64,000 bases of DNA from CAVYUC01 sp963816685 (GTDB lineage Bacteria > Bacteroidota > Bacteroidia > Bacteroidales > Prolixibacteraceae), in contig CAWFMB010000038.1 in assembly GCA_963816685.1 (NCBI GenBank), positions 186,001 through 250,000 of the forward strand, written 5' to 3'. Shown in pieces: positions 1 to 7,858 of this stretch. Positions within the stretch are counted from its first letter, which is position 1; each line of letters starts with the position of its first letter. Made by a program: the position numbers and the translations under genes. The notes under the pieces are model-generated. The model was given only the letters and a program-made list of their open reading frames with translations, was not told the origin of the DNA and made no database searches.

Positions 1-2
1 GC

Positions 3-896
3 GGACGCGAAAATCTGGATGCAATCCGGTTCATGCAGGATTTAAACGAATCGGTTTATACAAAATTTCCCGATGTACAAACCATTGCAGAAGAATCAAC
101 AGCCTGGCCGATGGTTACCCGACCGGTTTACACCGGGGGACTGGGTTTCGGAATGAAATGGAACATGGGCTGGATGCACGACACCCTGGGTTATTTTTCC
201 CACGAACCAATCCACCGCAGCTATCACCACAATCAAATGACGTTTAGCATTATGTACGCCTTTAACGAGAATTTTATGCTTTCGCTTTCCCACGATGAAG
301 TGGTGCATGGAAAGGGAAGCCTCATTAACAAAATGCCCGGCGACAACTGGCAGAAGTTTGCCAATCTGCGAACCCTGTTTGGATTTATGTTCGGTCATCC
401 CGGCAAAAAACTTCATTTTATGGGAATGGAAATCGGACAGTGGAATGAATGGAACCACCAAACCAGCCTCGACTGGCACCTTCTTGATTTCGATATTCAC
501 AAAGGCCTGCAGTTTTTTATGAAGGATTTAAACAGCGTGTACAAACGTTTTCCGGCTCTTTATGAAAATGATTTTACAGAAGATGGCTTTAGGTGGATTG
601 ATGCAAATGATGCTCCAAATTCTATCCTGAGTTTTATGCGGTTCGATAAATCAAAAGACAATGTGGTTATCATTGTTGCCAATTTTACACCGGTACCAAG
701 GCACAATTATCGCATCGGTGTTCCAAAAGATACAAAATGGAATGAAATTTTAAACAGTGATGCAGTGCAGTATGGGGGTGGCGGAATGGGTAATTTTGGC
801 GGCGTGACAACAAACCCGGTTCCCTATCACGGCGAAGATCAATCCATTAATATTCTGGTACCACCTTTGGGAATTGTTATGTTTTCAATGGAATAA
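3..896 (+). CDS. glgB: 1,4-alpha-glucan branching enzyme, 3' part
   Basis: This is the C-terminal part of a GH13 glycogen branching enzyme, which cuts alpha-1,4 glucan chains and rejoins them as alpha-1,6 branches. The frame is open from the window edge (GRENLDAIRF is encoded before the first ATG at 33), so the start lies outside. Visible family motifs are AEESTAWP, carrying the catalytic acid Glu, and LSHDEVVHGK, carrying the transition-state Asp, followed by the all-beta C-terminal domain. The nucleophile Asp region is upstream of the window. It is followed 45 bases later by treY on the same strand, which fits a glycogen/trehalose operon. Identification is strong. Confidence 0.95.
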   Translation, partial: GRENLDAIRFMQDLNESVYTKFPDVQTIAEESTAWPMVTRPVYTGGLGFGMKWNMGWMHDTLGYFSHEPIHRSYHHNQMTFSIMYAFNENFMLSLSHDEVVHGKGSLINKMPGDNWQKFANLRTLFGFMFGHPGKKLHFMGMEIGQWNEWNHQTSLDWHLLDFDIHKGLQFFMKDLNSVYKRFPALYENDFTEDGFRWIDANDAPNSILSFMRFDKSKDNVVIIVANFTPVPRHNYRIGVPKDTKWNEILNSDAVQYGGGGMGNFGGVTTNPVPYHGEDQSINILVPPLGIVMFSME

Positions 897-941
897 GCCG
901 CTCTGTTCAGCAGGATTTCAAATGAGAAACCAAATGATTTA

Positions 942-3634
942 ATGATGAAAACTTATAATCCCGTTTCGACATACCGTTTGCAGTTGAACAAAGATTTTAA
1001 ATTAAAGGATGCGGAAATGATTCTTCCTTATCTCAAAAAATCGGGAATTAAAACCATTTACGCTTCTCCTGTTTTTGAGGCGGTGAAAGGCAGCATGCAC
1101 GGATATGATGTTACCAATCCGTTAAAAGTGAACCCTGAAACCGGAACTGCTGAGGATTTCGAAAACCTCATCAACAAAATCAAGGAATACGAAATGGGCT
1201 GGATTCAGGATATTGTTCCGAACCATATGGCTTTCTCACCTGAAAATCCCTGGATTTACGATGTACTTGAAAAAGGAAAAAAGTCGCTGTATTACGGCTA
1301 TTTTGATATTATCGAAAACCATCCCGATGAAAATCTGAATAAGCGCCTGATGTTGCCGTTTTTTGGCAAATCGCTGGAAGCCCTTATCAACGACAATGAA
1401 TTAACATTTAGTTTTGGGAAAGAAGGTTTCAAACTGAATTATTTCGATAATCAATATCCGGTTTCTGTTCCCGCATACCGCGAATTGCTAAAACCGGTTT
1501 CGGAAAGGGAGATTCCGGAAAAAGTAGCTTCATTTTTAAAGGATAAAGATCTTTTCAAGGATTTTGAAATAGAAGCGCGAGTTTGTTGTTTAGCGATTAT
1601 TCGGGTTCACCCGAAACGGCAAATTACATCAACGATTGCCTTGCAGTTGCAAACAACCAGCATGGAAAAATGAAGGTTGTAATTGATCAACTGTATTATT
1701 ACCCATCGTATTGGAAGGATACTGAAGCTAAAATAAATTACCGCCGTTTTTTCACAATCAACGGATTGATTTGCATGAACATTCAGGATAAAGATGTTTT
1801 TGATGCAACACACAGTTTAATAAAAAAATGGATTCAGCAAAATAAAATTAACGGATTGCGGGTTGACCATATTGACGGATTGTTTAATCCAACGGAATAC
1901 CTGTACAGGCTGCGTGAAATGACAGGTCCGGGTGCTGTAATCCTTGTGGAAAAAATCCTTGAAGAAGATGAAAAATTACCCGAATTCTGGCCTGTTGAAG
2001 GTTCTTCGGGATATGATTTTCTAGGATTGGTGAATAACCTTTTAACTCATCCCGATAAAGGGCCGGTGTTCTATTCTTATTACAATGACTGGATTGATAA
2101 ATCCGAAGACTTCAGTGATGTATTTTACAAGAAAAACAGGTTCATTTTATACAACCGGTTACGCGGGGAACTGGATAACCTCACCCGTGAATGCCTGTCC
2201 CTGCATTCAGTTTCGCAATTGAATATAGCAGAAGAAAACATAAAGCTTGCAATTGGTGAATTTCTTGTTTTTTGTCCGGTATACAAGGTGTATAATTCTC
2301 CTTCGAAATTTACAGAGGAGGAAAAAACAACCCTTACCGGAATAGTTGAAGCGGCAGTTGAAAAAAATCAGGAGAACGAAACAGCCCTGAATGCACTACT
2401 CGGTTTATTTCTTTTAAAACTTCCCGAAAGCCAAAATGAACTTGCCGGAACCGATAAGTTTTTCAGGCACTGCATGCAGTTTACAGGGCCGTTAATGGCA
2501 AAAGGAATTGAAGATACCGCCTTTTATTCGTACAACCCGTTTATCTGCCACAATGAAGTGGGCGATTCACCGGGTTATTTTGGCATCAGCAATGAAAAGT
2601 TTCATCGCCACATGCAGGAACGGCAAAATAAACAGCCGCTGACCATGAATGCAATTTCAACCCACGACACAAAACGGGGCGAAGATGCACGGGCGCGATT
2701 AAATGTTTTAAGCGATATTCCTGAAATATGGATGGAAGCGACAAAACACTGGCGAAATATAAACCGCAACTTCAAACAATTGATTAATGGTAAAGAACTC
2801 CCCTCGCCCAACGATGAGTATTTGATTTACCAGGTGCTGTGCGCTCATCTGCCAATGGATGCAAAAATTTCTGTTTCATTTGTCGACCGACTGCAGGAGT
2901 ACCTTGTAAAAGCCATGCGCGAAGCAAAAGTAAATTCATCTTGGAGCAATCCCGACGAAGATTATGAAAATACAACACTTAATTTTGTTCGCCGGATTTT
3001 ATCTCCCGACACTGAATTTATAAACAGTTTTCTACTTTTTATGGAAAATATAATTCCGCATGGAATCATAAATTCCATCACTCAGTTGATTCTGAAAAAT
3101 ACGACGCCCGGAACACCTGATACTTTTCAGGGAACCGAAATGTGGAACCTCAGCTTTGTTGATCCCGACAACCGGCGACCTGTAGATTATCTTGAACTGA
3201 CAGAAAATCTTGAAAAACAAACCGAGGAATATTCCGACAATGCGTTCAGACTGGCTGCAAGATTATGGCAAAATCCTGTTTCAGGAGAACTAAAACAATT
3301 TATTTCGTGGCTCACCTTAAACGAAAGAATACATTCTGAAGATTTGTTTCTGAATGGAAGTTATATCCCCTTAAAGGTTACCGGACGTTTCCGCAAAAAT
3401 GTAATTGCATTTTACCGCGAAAGAAAAGGTGAGCATCTGGCTGTGATCCTTCCTTTAAATACAGCAGGTATGCCCGCTGGTTTTAAATGGGGAGAAACCC
3501 AGGTGGAACTGCCTGGTTCGGCGCCAGAAAACTGGGAAAACCGTCTCACAAAAAATAAGTTAAAAATTTTGGGGAAACTGGATATTGAGGATATATTCAC
3601 AATTCTTCCGTTTGCTGTTCTAAGAAATATTTAA
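942..3634 (+). pseudogene. treY: maltooligosyl trehalose synthase, broken by one frameshift
   Basis: TreY is a GH13 enzyme that turns the reducing end of a maltodextrin into a trehalosyl unit. The first frame (942 onward) encodes the family N-terminus (STYRLQLNKDF, the IYASPVF and GSMHGYD motifs). It then runs into unrelated sequence after about position 1577. The correct continuation (LFSDYSGSPETANYI, then INYRRFF, GLRVDHIDGL, and FQGTEMWNLSFVDPDNRRPV near the C-terminus) lies one frame away and runs to 3634. The two parts join without loss of conserved sequence, so a single missing base near 1577-1583 explains the break. Total length, about 897 codons, is normal for TreY. Either a sequencing error or a recent mutation; no TreZ is seen nearby. 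Confidence 0.88.
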
Positions 3635-3693
3635 CAGGTGTTCCGCTTTTTAACCGGAAGGTTTTTTTCCGGTAAAAAACCGGAACACCTGTT
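3633..3693. repeat. REP-like palindrome, left of the transposase relic
   Basis: An inverted pair: the arm at 3633-3646 (AACAGGTGTTCCG) is complementary to the arm at about 3680-3693 (CGGAACACCTGTT), with inner complementary stretches around CCGG. It starts on the treY stop codon and could also act as its terminator. The right arm shares 20 of 21 positions with a copy at 4294-4314 on the other side of the transposase relic, in the same orientation. Confidence 0.75.
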
Positions 3694-3726
3694 TTCTTTA
3701 AATTGCAGTAATAATTCATACAGTTC

Positions 3727-4249
3727 ATGGGAAAAAAAGAATTTTACCGGCGGACACTGCCACATTTTCAACAACCCGGTCAAATCTATTTTATGACCTG
3801 AAATTTAAAAGATGCCGTCCCTCCAAAAGCCCTGGCACGATATACCAATAAACTCAATGAATTAAAAGCTCAGATTGAATTTTCTGATAAAAGAAAAAAA
3901 CGGGAATGAAAAAATAATCCAACTGAAAAACACCTACAATTCAGTCCGGAGAATATATATAAAAGCATACGAAGACATACTGCATCTTTGTAAAAACCTC
4001 AACATTGATTTATCCAAACAGGAAAATTTAATACTTGTAAAAGAAGCATTGCATTTTTGGTAAGAAAAAAGAATTGAAAACGTATGGCAGAAAGAAAGCT
4101 TTGATACAACCATCTGCGACAACTATCATCTGTATAATGCCGTCAGGTACACTTTGCAAAATCCGGTTTCAGCAGGATTGGTTTCGGATTGGAAAGAATG
4201 GCCAGGCACCTGGGTTTCTCCCCTGTGCGCCAGTTTCCAACCGGAATAA
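3727..4249 (+). pseudogene. degenerate REP-associated tyrosine transposase (RAYT, Y1_Tnp family)
   Basis: The reading frame from ATG 3727 begins YRRTLPHFQQPGQIYFMT, a typical RAYT N-terminus, and hits a TGA at 3799-3801. It continues recognisably (NLKDAVPPKALARY), then shifts frame near 3880 and continues as a charged helix (QLKNTYNSVRRIYIKAYEDI) up to ALHFW, with a TAA at 4061-4063. In the same frame it resumes with ENVWQKESFDTTICDN and NPVSAGLVSDWKEWP, the family's C-terminal pattern, ending at 4249. The segment that should hold the HUH motif (usually MPNHVH) is missing between these parts, and the usual tyrosine context YD reads FD. The gene is therefore dead: two stops, a frameshift and an internal deletion. 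It is flanked by REP-like palindromes, as RAYT genes usually are. Confidence 0.82.
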
Positions 4250-4254
4250 AAAAA

Positions 4255-4314
4255 GTTCCGGAAAAACCGGAACTTTATATCAGCTAATAAATTCCGGTTA
4301 AAAACCGGAACACC
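4255..4314. repeat. REP-like palindromes, right of the transposase relic
   Basis: Two adjacent hairpins. The first, 4255-4273, has a 7-bp stem (GTTCCGG / CCGGAAC) around an A5 loop. The second, 4294-4314, contains CCGGTTAAAAACCGG followed by AACACC and matches the left-hand repeat at 3669-3689 in 20 of 21 positions. They also sit just downstream of the spondin lipoprotein gene, which is read from the other strand, so they may end its transcript. Confidence 0.72.
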
Positions 4315-4315
4315 C

Positions 4316-5596
4316 TTAGTTCTTTTTAATCGTCACTTTTATAACCTGTGATGCTTCTGGCCATGGCAAACCATCATCCAGCAATCTGACATTGCCGTTT
4401 TCAACCGTATTGGCCTGTGTCTGCGCACCTGGATATTCATTCACTTCAGTTCCTGCATCATACAATTCAATCAAGTGCGTGATATCTTTCTCTGCAGCGC
4501 CATTTGATAATTTGATTCCCTCATCTCCGGTAGAAAAGAAAATATCGTTGGATGCCCCCAGCATACTTGCAATGCTCAGCGATTGTCCCACCTGCGCTTC
4601 AATGGTAAACTGGTACATTTGTCCGGGGAAAAGCGGTCCGTCGCCGCCGCCAACCCGCGTTGCCTGAACTCCGGTTGTATATCCGGCAGCCATTAATGAA
4701 GTATAAAGTGGTCCGGGATTGCCGGTTTCAGCGAGTGTCTCCAACCCAATTCCATAATCCGCTGTGCCTTCTGTAAACACTGGCATATCCTTTTTATCGT
4801 GTAAAACCCAAAGGACAGGAGCTACAGGCGAAACATACCCGCTGTTCCACGAAAGTAAATGTTCAAGCGGTTCTGCATTTCCGGTTTCGGCAATGGCCTC
4901 CAATTGTGAACTTGCCATTTCGCCCGTTTCAAATATCGGAGTTTGCCCGGCGTAATGTACCACCCATGCAACCGGCGAAATAGCTGTTGTACTTCCGGAA
5001 AGCACATCAATGGTAACGGTAAACCAACTGTTGCCGTTGTAGGCCAGGGTTGCTTTTAAATTTGTGGCGACTGTTCCATAATCATAGCCATCATTTACAT
5101 CGGCCATGGTCATAACCACACTGTTCTCATCGGCGCCGCTGTGCGGATTTGACGGGCCAGGCATCTGGTTAACCTGTGTTCCGGCATCCCAGAGTGTAAT
5201 TTCGGATGTGATATCGCCGGTTACCGGAGAACCACCGCTGTACAAATCTATCCCGTCTTCATCGAATGCATAAAATCCGTCGTTTGACAAACCATACATC
5301 GTTGCAAGCGACAATTTGTGATTCGGTCCTGCATGAAATGAAAATTTAAATGACTGCCCCGGATGTGCCGGCCCAGCCTCGCTCGCTCCTACCGGAATGT
5401 AAGTCGCTCCGGCTTCGAAGTAATCGTAAGCAGTTGAAACATTTTCAACTGTAACTGTGTATGTTCCCGAAGGTGGCGCTTCCGCACTTTTTGTCTGCAC
5501 ATCATTTTGATTTCCTTCCAAAAGTTCATCTTTATTGCACTGTGTAAATGCCATCGCAACCAGCGCAATTCCTAAAAATAATTTCAGTTTTTTCAT
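4316..5596 (-). CDS. spondin-domain lipoprotein
   Basis: A predicted outer-surface or periplasmic lipoprotein: a short hydrophobic signal ends in FTQC, with the lipidated Cys at residue 20. Residues about 45-210 form a spondin_N-type domain (YTVTVENVS, HPGQSFKFSFHAG, LSLATMYGLSNDGFYAF), and about 295-425 a second, diverged copy (FPGQMYQFTIEA, LSIASMLGASNDIFF). Between them two related linkers share the pattern SPVA...P.F..G......AETGN..PL. The biochemical role of bacterial spondin_N proteins is unknown; adhesion-like binding is only a guess. Upstream lies the direct repeat at 5647-5662. Confidence 0.85.
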   Translation of the reverse strand: MKKLKLFLGIALVAMAFTQCNKDELLEGNQNDVQTKSAEAPPSGTYTVTVENVSTAYDYFEAGATYIPVGASEAGPAHPGQSFKFSFHAGPNHKLSLATMYGLSNDGFYAFDEDGIDLYSGGSPVTGDITSEITLWDAGTQVNQMPGPSNPHSGADENSVVMTMADVNDGYDYGTVATNLKATLAYNGNSWFTVTIDVLSGSTTAISPVAWVVHYAGQTPIFETGEMASSQLEAIAETGNAEPLEHLLSWNSGYVSPVAPVLWVLHDKKDMPVFTEGTADYGIGLETLAETGNPGPLYTSLMAAGYTTGVQATRVGGGDGPLFPGQMYQFTIEAQVGQSLSIASMLGASNDIFFSTGDEGIKLSNGAAEKDITHLIELYDAGTEVNEYPGAQTQANTVENGNVRLLDDGLPWPEASQVIKVTIKKN

Positions 5597-5635
5597 AACT
5601 CTTTAATTTTTTAATGATTAATATGATGCAAGTTA

Positions 5636-5673
5636 TGAAGTAGTTATCACAACAAAGTCACAGGAAACTGAAG
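5636..5673 (-). promoter_or_regulatory. 11-bp-spaced TCACA direct repeats (site 1)
   Basis: TCACA occurs at 5647-5651 and 5658-5662, exactly 11 bp apart, flanked at the same spacing by TGAAG at 5636 and 5669. The block 5646-5663 matches 7149-7166, upstream of msrBA, in 17 of 18 positions. Direct repeats on one helical face are the usual binding pattern of OmpR/PhoB-family regulators. The site lies about 50 bases upstream of the spondin gene start and 66 bases upstream of the divergent small gene at 5728. Confidence 0.55.
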
Positions 5674-5727
5674 GTTTTATAACATTTTTAATATATTCAC
5701 AACGAATCTTGCAACAATTTAAATGAT

Positions 5728-5907
5728 ATGAAAAAAGACAAAGGTTTAGCTGCAGGAATGGCAATTGGAATTGCAATTGGCGCTGTTGTTGGAATTATAA
5801 CCGGAAAGCCGGCGTTATGGATTGCTATCGGCATTGCATTAGGCGCAACTATCGGAACGGCGCTTATTAAAAACCTGAAAAATAATAACAAAAAGGATAA
5901 TTTCTGA
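5728..5907 (+). CDS. small glycine-zipper membrane protein, 59 aa
   Basis: A 59-residue open frame starting MKKDKGLAAG and ending in a Lys/Asn-rich tail (KNLKNNNKKDNF). The middle has two hydrophobic segments, about residues 8-24 and 28-46, with Gly every fourth residue (GMAIGIAIGAVVGI, then IGIALGATIGTA), a glycine-zipper pattern that packs helices in membranes. A single basic/Pro turn (TGKPAL) separates them, so a two-helix inner-membrane hairpin with both ends in the cytoplasm is likely. No specific function is recognised. It is divergent from the spondin lipoprotein gene and shares its upstream direct repeats. Confidence 0.7.
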   Translation: MKKDKGLAAGMAIGIAIGAVVGIITGKPALWIAIGIALGATIGTALIKNLKNNNKKDNF

Positions 5908-5908
5908 T

Positions 5909-6053
5909 TTAAAACCTAAACCCACCTGGAATTTCAATTAACATAAAGGTTACAGAATCCATCTTCACAAAACCTTCTCTGTCAAATGAAAGCATTACGT
6001 AAAACCTCACATCAAACCAGTGTACTCCAGGGTATAACTGAAAATTGATTTGG
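5909..6053 (-). pseudogene. possible C-terminal remnant of an outer-membrane barrel protein
   Basis: Just downstream of msrBA the minus strand encodes about 48 residues of alternating polar and aromatic sequence (FQLYPGVHWFDVRFYVML, then FMLIEIPGGFRF) ending in Phe before the stop. This looks like the last strands of a beta-barrel. Upstream in the same frame it merges with antisense msrBA sequence that has no such pattern, so no complete gene is present. It may be a remnant or a coincidence. Confidence 0.25.
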
Positions 6054-7004
6054 TTAAAACCGTTTAACAAATCCATGACAATAGGGAGTGCCGCCTTTGT
6101 GATCGTAGTAATCCTGGTGATACCCTTCGGCTTCCCAAAACTGACCTGCGGGCGTAACTTTCGTAGCAATGTTGTACCCTTTGTTTTCAAGAATGTCAAT
6201 CAGTTTTTCTGTCGTCTCCTTTTGCGCTTCATTTTTATAAAATACTTCGGAACGGTACTGTTCTCCAACATCCGGCCCCTGACGGTTGACCTGTGTGGGG
6301 TCGTGAATTTCGAAAAACAGCCGTGCCACTTTTTCGTATGTCGTTTTGGACGGGTCGAATATCACCCGCACCGTTTCGGCATGGCCGGTGGTATGATTGC
6401 TCACCTCGCGGTAGGAAGGATCCTTTTTGTGTCCGCCCATATATCCCGACACCGCTGATTTAACGCCATCGGCCTGTTCCATAAAATATTCCACTCCCCA
6501 GAAACAACCTCCGGCAAAATAAGCCGTGTCACGTTTTGCTTTTGCCGAACTCCCGGCAGGAATAAATACAAGCGAAACAGAGTTAACGCAGTGCCGGGTA
6601 TCTTTGCTGGTAAATCCTTCGCCTAAAAATACATGCCCCAAATGTGCACCGCAGTTACTGCAGGTAATCTCGGTGCGGAAACCATCGGCTGTGCGGCTTA
6701 CTGCTCCGGGAATTTCATCATCGAAACTTGGCCACCCGCATCCGGAATCGAATTTATCGGCTGACCGGTACAATTCGGCGCCGCACCGTTTGCAAACGTA
6801 GGTTCCTTCATCAAAAAACTTATCGTATTCACCGGTAAATGCGCGCTCGGTGCCTTTATGGATAATTACCCGTTCTTCCGCAGGGGTAAGCTCGCGGTAA
6901 TTCCCCGAATCCATTACCTTATCTTTAGTCTGTGCGCAACCTGTTCCCCAGGTTAGTACAAACATTAAACTAATGGCTAAAACTATTTTGTTCATGATTT
7001 TCAT
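6054..7004 (-). CDS. msrBA: exported methionine sulfoxide reductase B/A fusion
   Basis: A lipoprotein-type signal (TWGTGC, Cys23) is followed by two repair domains. MsrB (about residues 35-150) reduces the R epimer of methionine sulfoxide; it keeps four zinc cysteines (C71, C74, C115, C118) and the catalytic Cys139 in RHCVNSVS. MsrA (about 158-316) reduces the S epimer; it keeps GGCFWG with Cys167. The order B then A is the reverse of the better-known MsrAB fusions. The signal places the enzyme outside the cytoplasm, where it would repair oxidised envelope proteins. A direct-repeat site lies about 145 bases upstream (7150-7165). A separate MsrA without a signal is encoded at 31317. Confidence 0.95.
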   Translation of the reverse strand: MKIMNKIVLAISLMFVLTWGTGCAQTKDKVMDSGNYRELTPAEERVIIHKGTERAFTGEYDKFFDEGTYVCKRCGAELYRSADKFDSGCGWPSFDDEIPGAVSRTADGFRTEITCSNCGAHLGHVFLGEGFTSKDTRHCVNSVSLVFIPAGSSAKAKRDTAYFAGGCFWGVEYFMEQADGVKSAVSGYMGGHKKDPSYREVSNHTTGHAETVRVIFDPSKTTYEKVARLFFEIHDPTQVNRQGPDVGEQYRSEVFYKNEAQKETTEKLIDILENKGYNIATKVTPAGQFWEAEGYHQDYYDHKGGTPYCHGFVKRF

Positions 7005-7149
7005 TTTAAAAATTTAAACAGACAATCAGTTCTTTTGAACCGGTACTGTATGATTTCATTGTCTTTTTGTAACAAGCGTCAGGTTATCAGAACAAGTCGC
7101 GTGCCTAAATTTTTTACCTGATTCTGACAACAAAATACAGAATTAAATA

Positions 7150-7176
7150 TCACAACAACGTCACAGAAAATTCAAA
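7150..7176 (-). promoter_or_regulatory. 11-bp-spaced TCACA direct repeats (site 2)
   Basis: TCACA at 7150-7154 and 7161-7165 with an 11-bp period, and a weaker third unit TCAAA at 7172-7176. Seventeen of 18 bases around it match site 1. It is the only such element seen between msrBA (start 7004) and the divergent DUF2442 gene. Confidence 0.55.
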
Positions 7177-7273
7177 GTTTTCAAACACATAAAAATGTTT
7201 TTGATATTTCTTTAATGGCAGAACAGAAACCTGTCTGTTCGCAAACATAAGTGTGCGGCTAAAATTTGCAGTA

Positions 7274-7366
7274 ATGGGCTAAAGCCCCCATCATAACTGA
7301 CTTTCACTAACCACAGGCTTAAGCCTGGAGTTAGGCAGGAAATTAAAGTACCTGGGCTTCAGCCCA
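7274..7366. repeat. cluster of three short palindromes
   Basis: Three near-perfect small palindromes follow each other: TGGGCTAAAGCCCCCA (7275-7290), CAGGCTTAAGCCTG (7314-7327, perfect) and TGGGCTTCAGCCCA (7353-7366). They share the GGCT...AGCC core. The rest of the 7005-7464 intergenic region shows only the direct-repeat site and AT-rich sequence. Such clusters look like dispersed intergenic palindromic repeats rather than one terminator. Confidence 0.65.
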
Positions 7367-7464
7367 AAAATTAATAATGCAGAATAGCAATTATTTAACT
7401 TTGATTATCGTTCATTTTCATAAATTTATTGCTTTTTATAAAATAACAATGAATATAAAATGGT

Positions 7465-7716
7465 ATGAAGTACATGGTAGCTGAATTATTATTTACCGTT
7501 CAAAAAGCATGGCATGAGAACAATATGATCTGCTTGTTAATGTCAGATAAAAAAGAAATACGGTTTCCGGTGGAGGCAAATCAAAAATTAAAAAATGCAA
7601 CGGATAACCAGCGAAATAATATGGAGATTATTTGCAACGGAACCGGTCTGCATTGGCCTGATTTGGATGAAGATCTTTCTGTTACCGGCATAATTGAAGG
7701 ACGATACGGATATTGA
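7465..7716 (+). CDS. DUF2442 domain protein, 83 aa
   Basis: A small protein matching the DUF2442 pattern: a beta segment (MICLLMSDKKEIRFPV), then LKNATDNQRNNMEII and the signature GLHWPDLDEDLSVTGII. The family is often encoded near DUF4160 proteins and has sometimes been linked to toxin-antitoxin-like pairs, but no partner is present here. ATG 7465 is used because the N-terminus aligns with the family; the next Met is four residues in. Confidence 0.8.
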   Translation: MKYMVAELLFTVQKAWHENNMICLLMSDKKEIRFPVEANQKLKNATDNQRNNMEIICNGTGLHWPDLDEDLSVTGIIEGRYGY

Positions 7717-7719
7717 CGA

Positions 7720-7858
7720 ACTCTGAACTCCTATGAACTTTGAACTTTAAATTTTGGAATCTGCTCTTTAAACTCAGAACTACCATTACCGACTCCTGCT
7801 CTTAAGACCTGGAACATGGAACTCTTCTCTTTAAACTTTGAGCTTTAAACCCGGAACT
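7720..7858. repeat. degenerate GAACTTTGAACTTTAAA repeats
   Basis: The stretch between the DUF2442 gene and the kinase gene is made largely of variants of two short words, CTCTTTAAACTT and GAACTTTGA(A/G)CTTTAAA, in imperfect tandem (for example around 7733-7751 and 7828-7850). No coding potential is seen. This low-complexity intergenic pattern is probably a degenerate tandem repeat. Confidence 0.5.

Noticed and set aside
5909..6199. A 96-residue frame downstream of and overlapping msrBA.
   Set aside because: The upstream half is antisense-phase noise inside msrBA; only the last part (5909-6053) has barrel-like character and is listed as a doubtful remnant.
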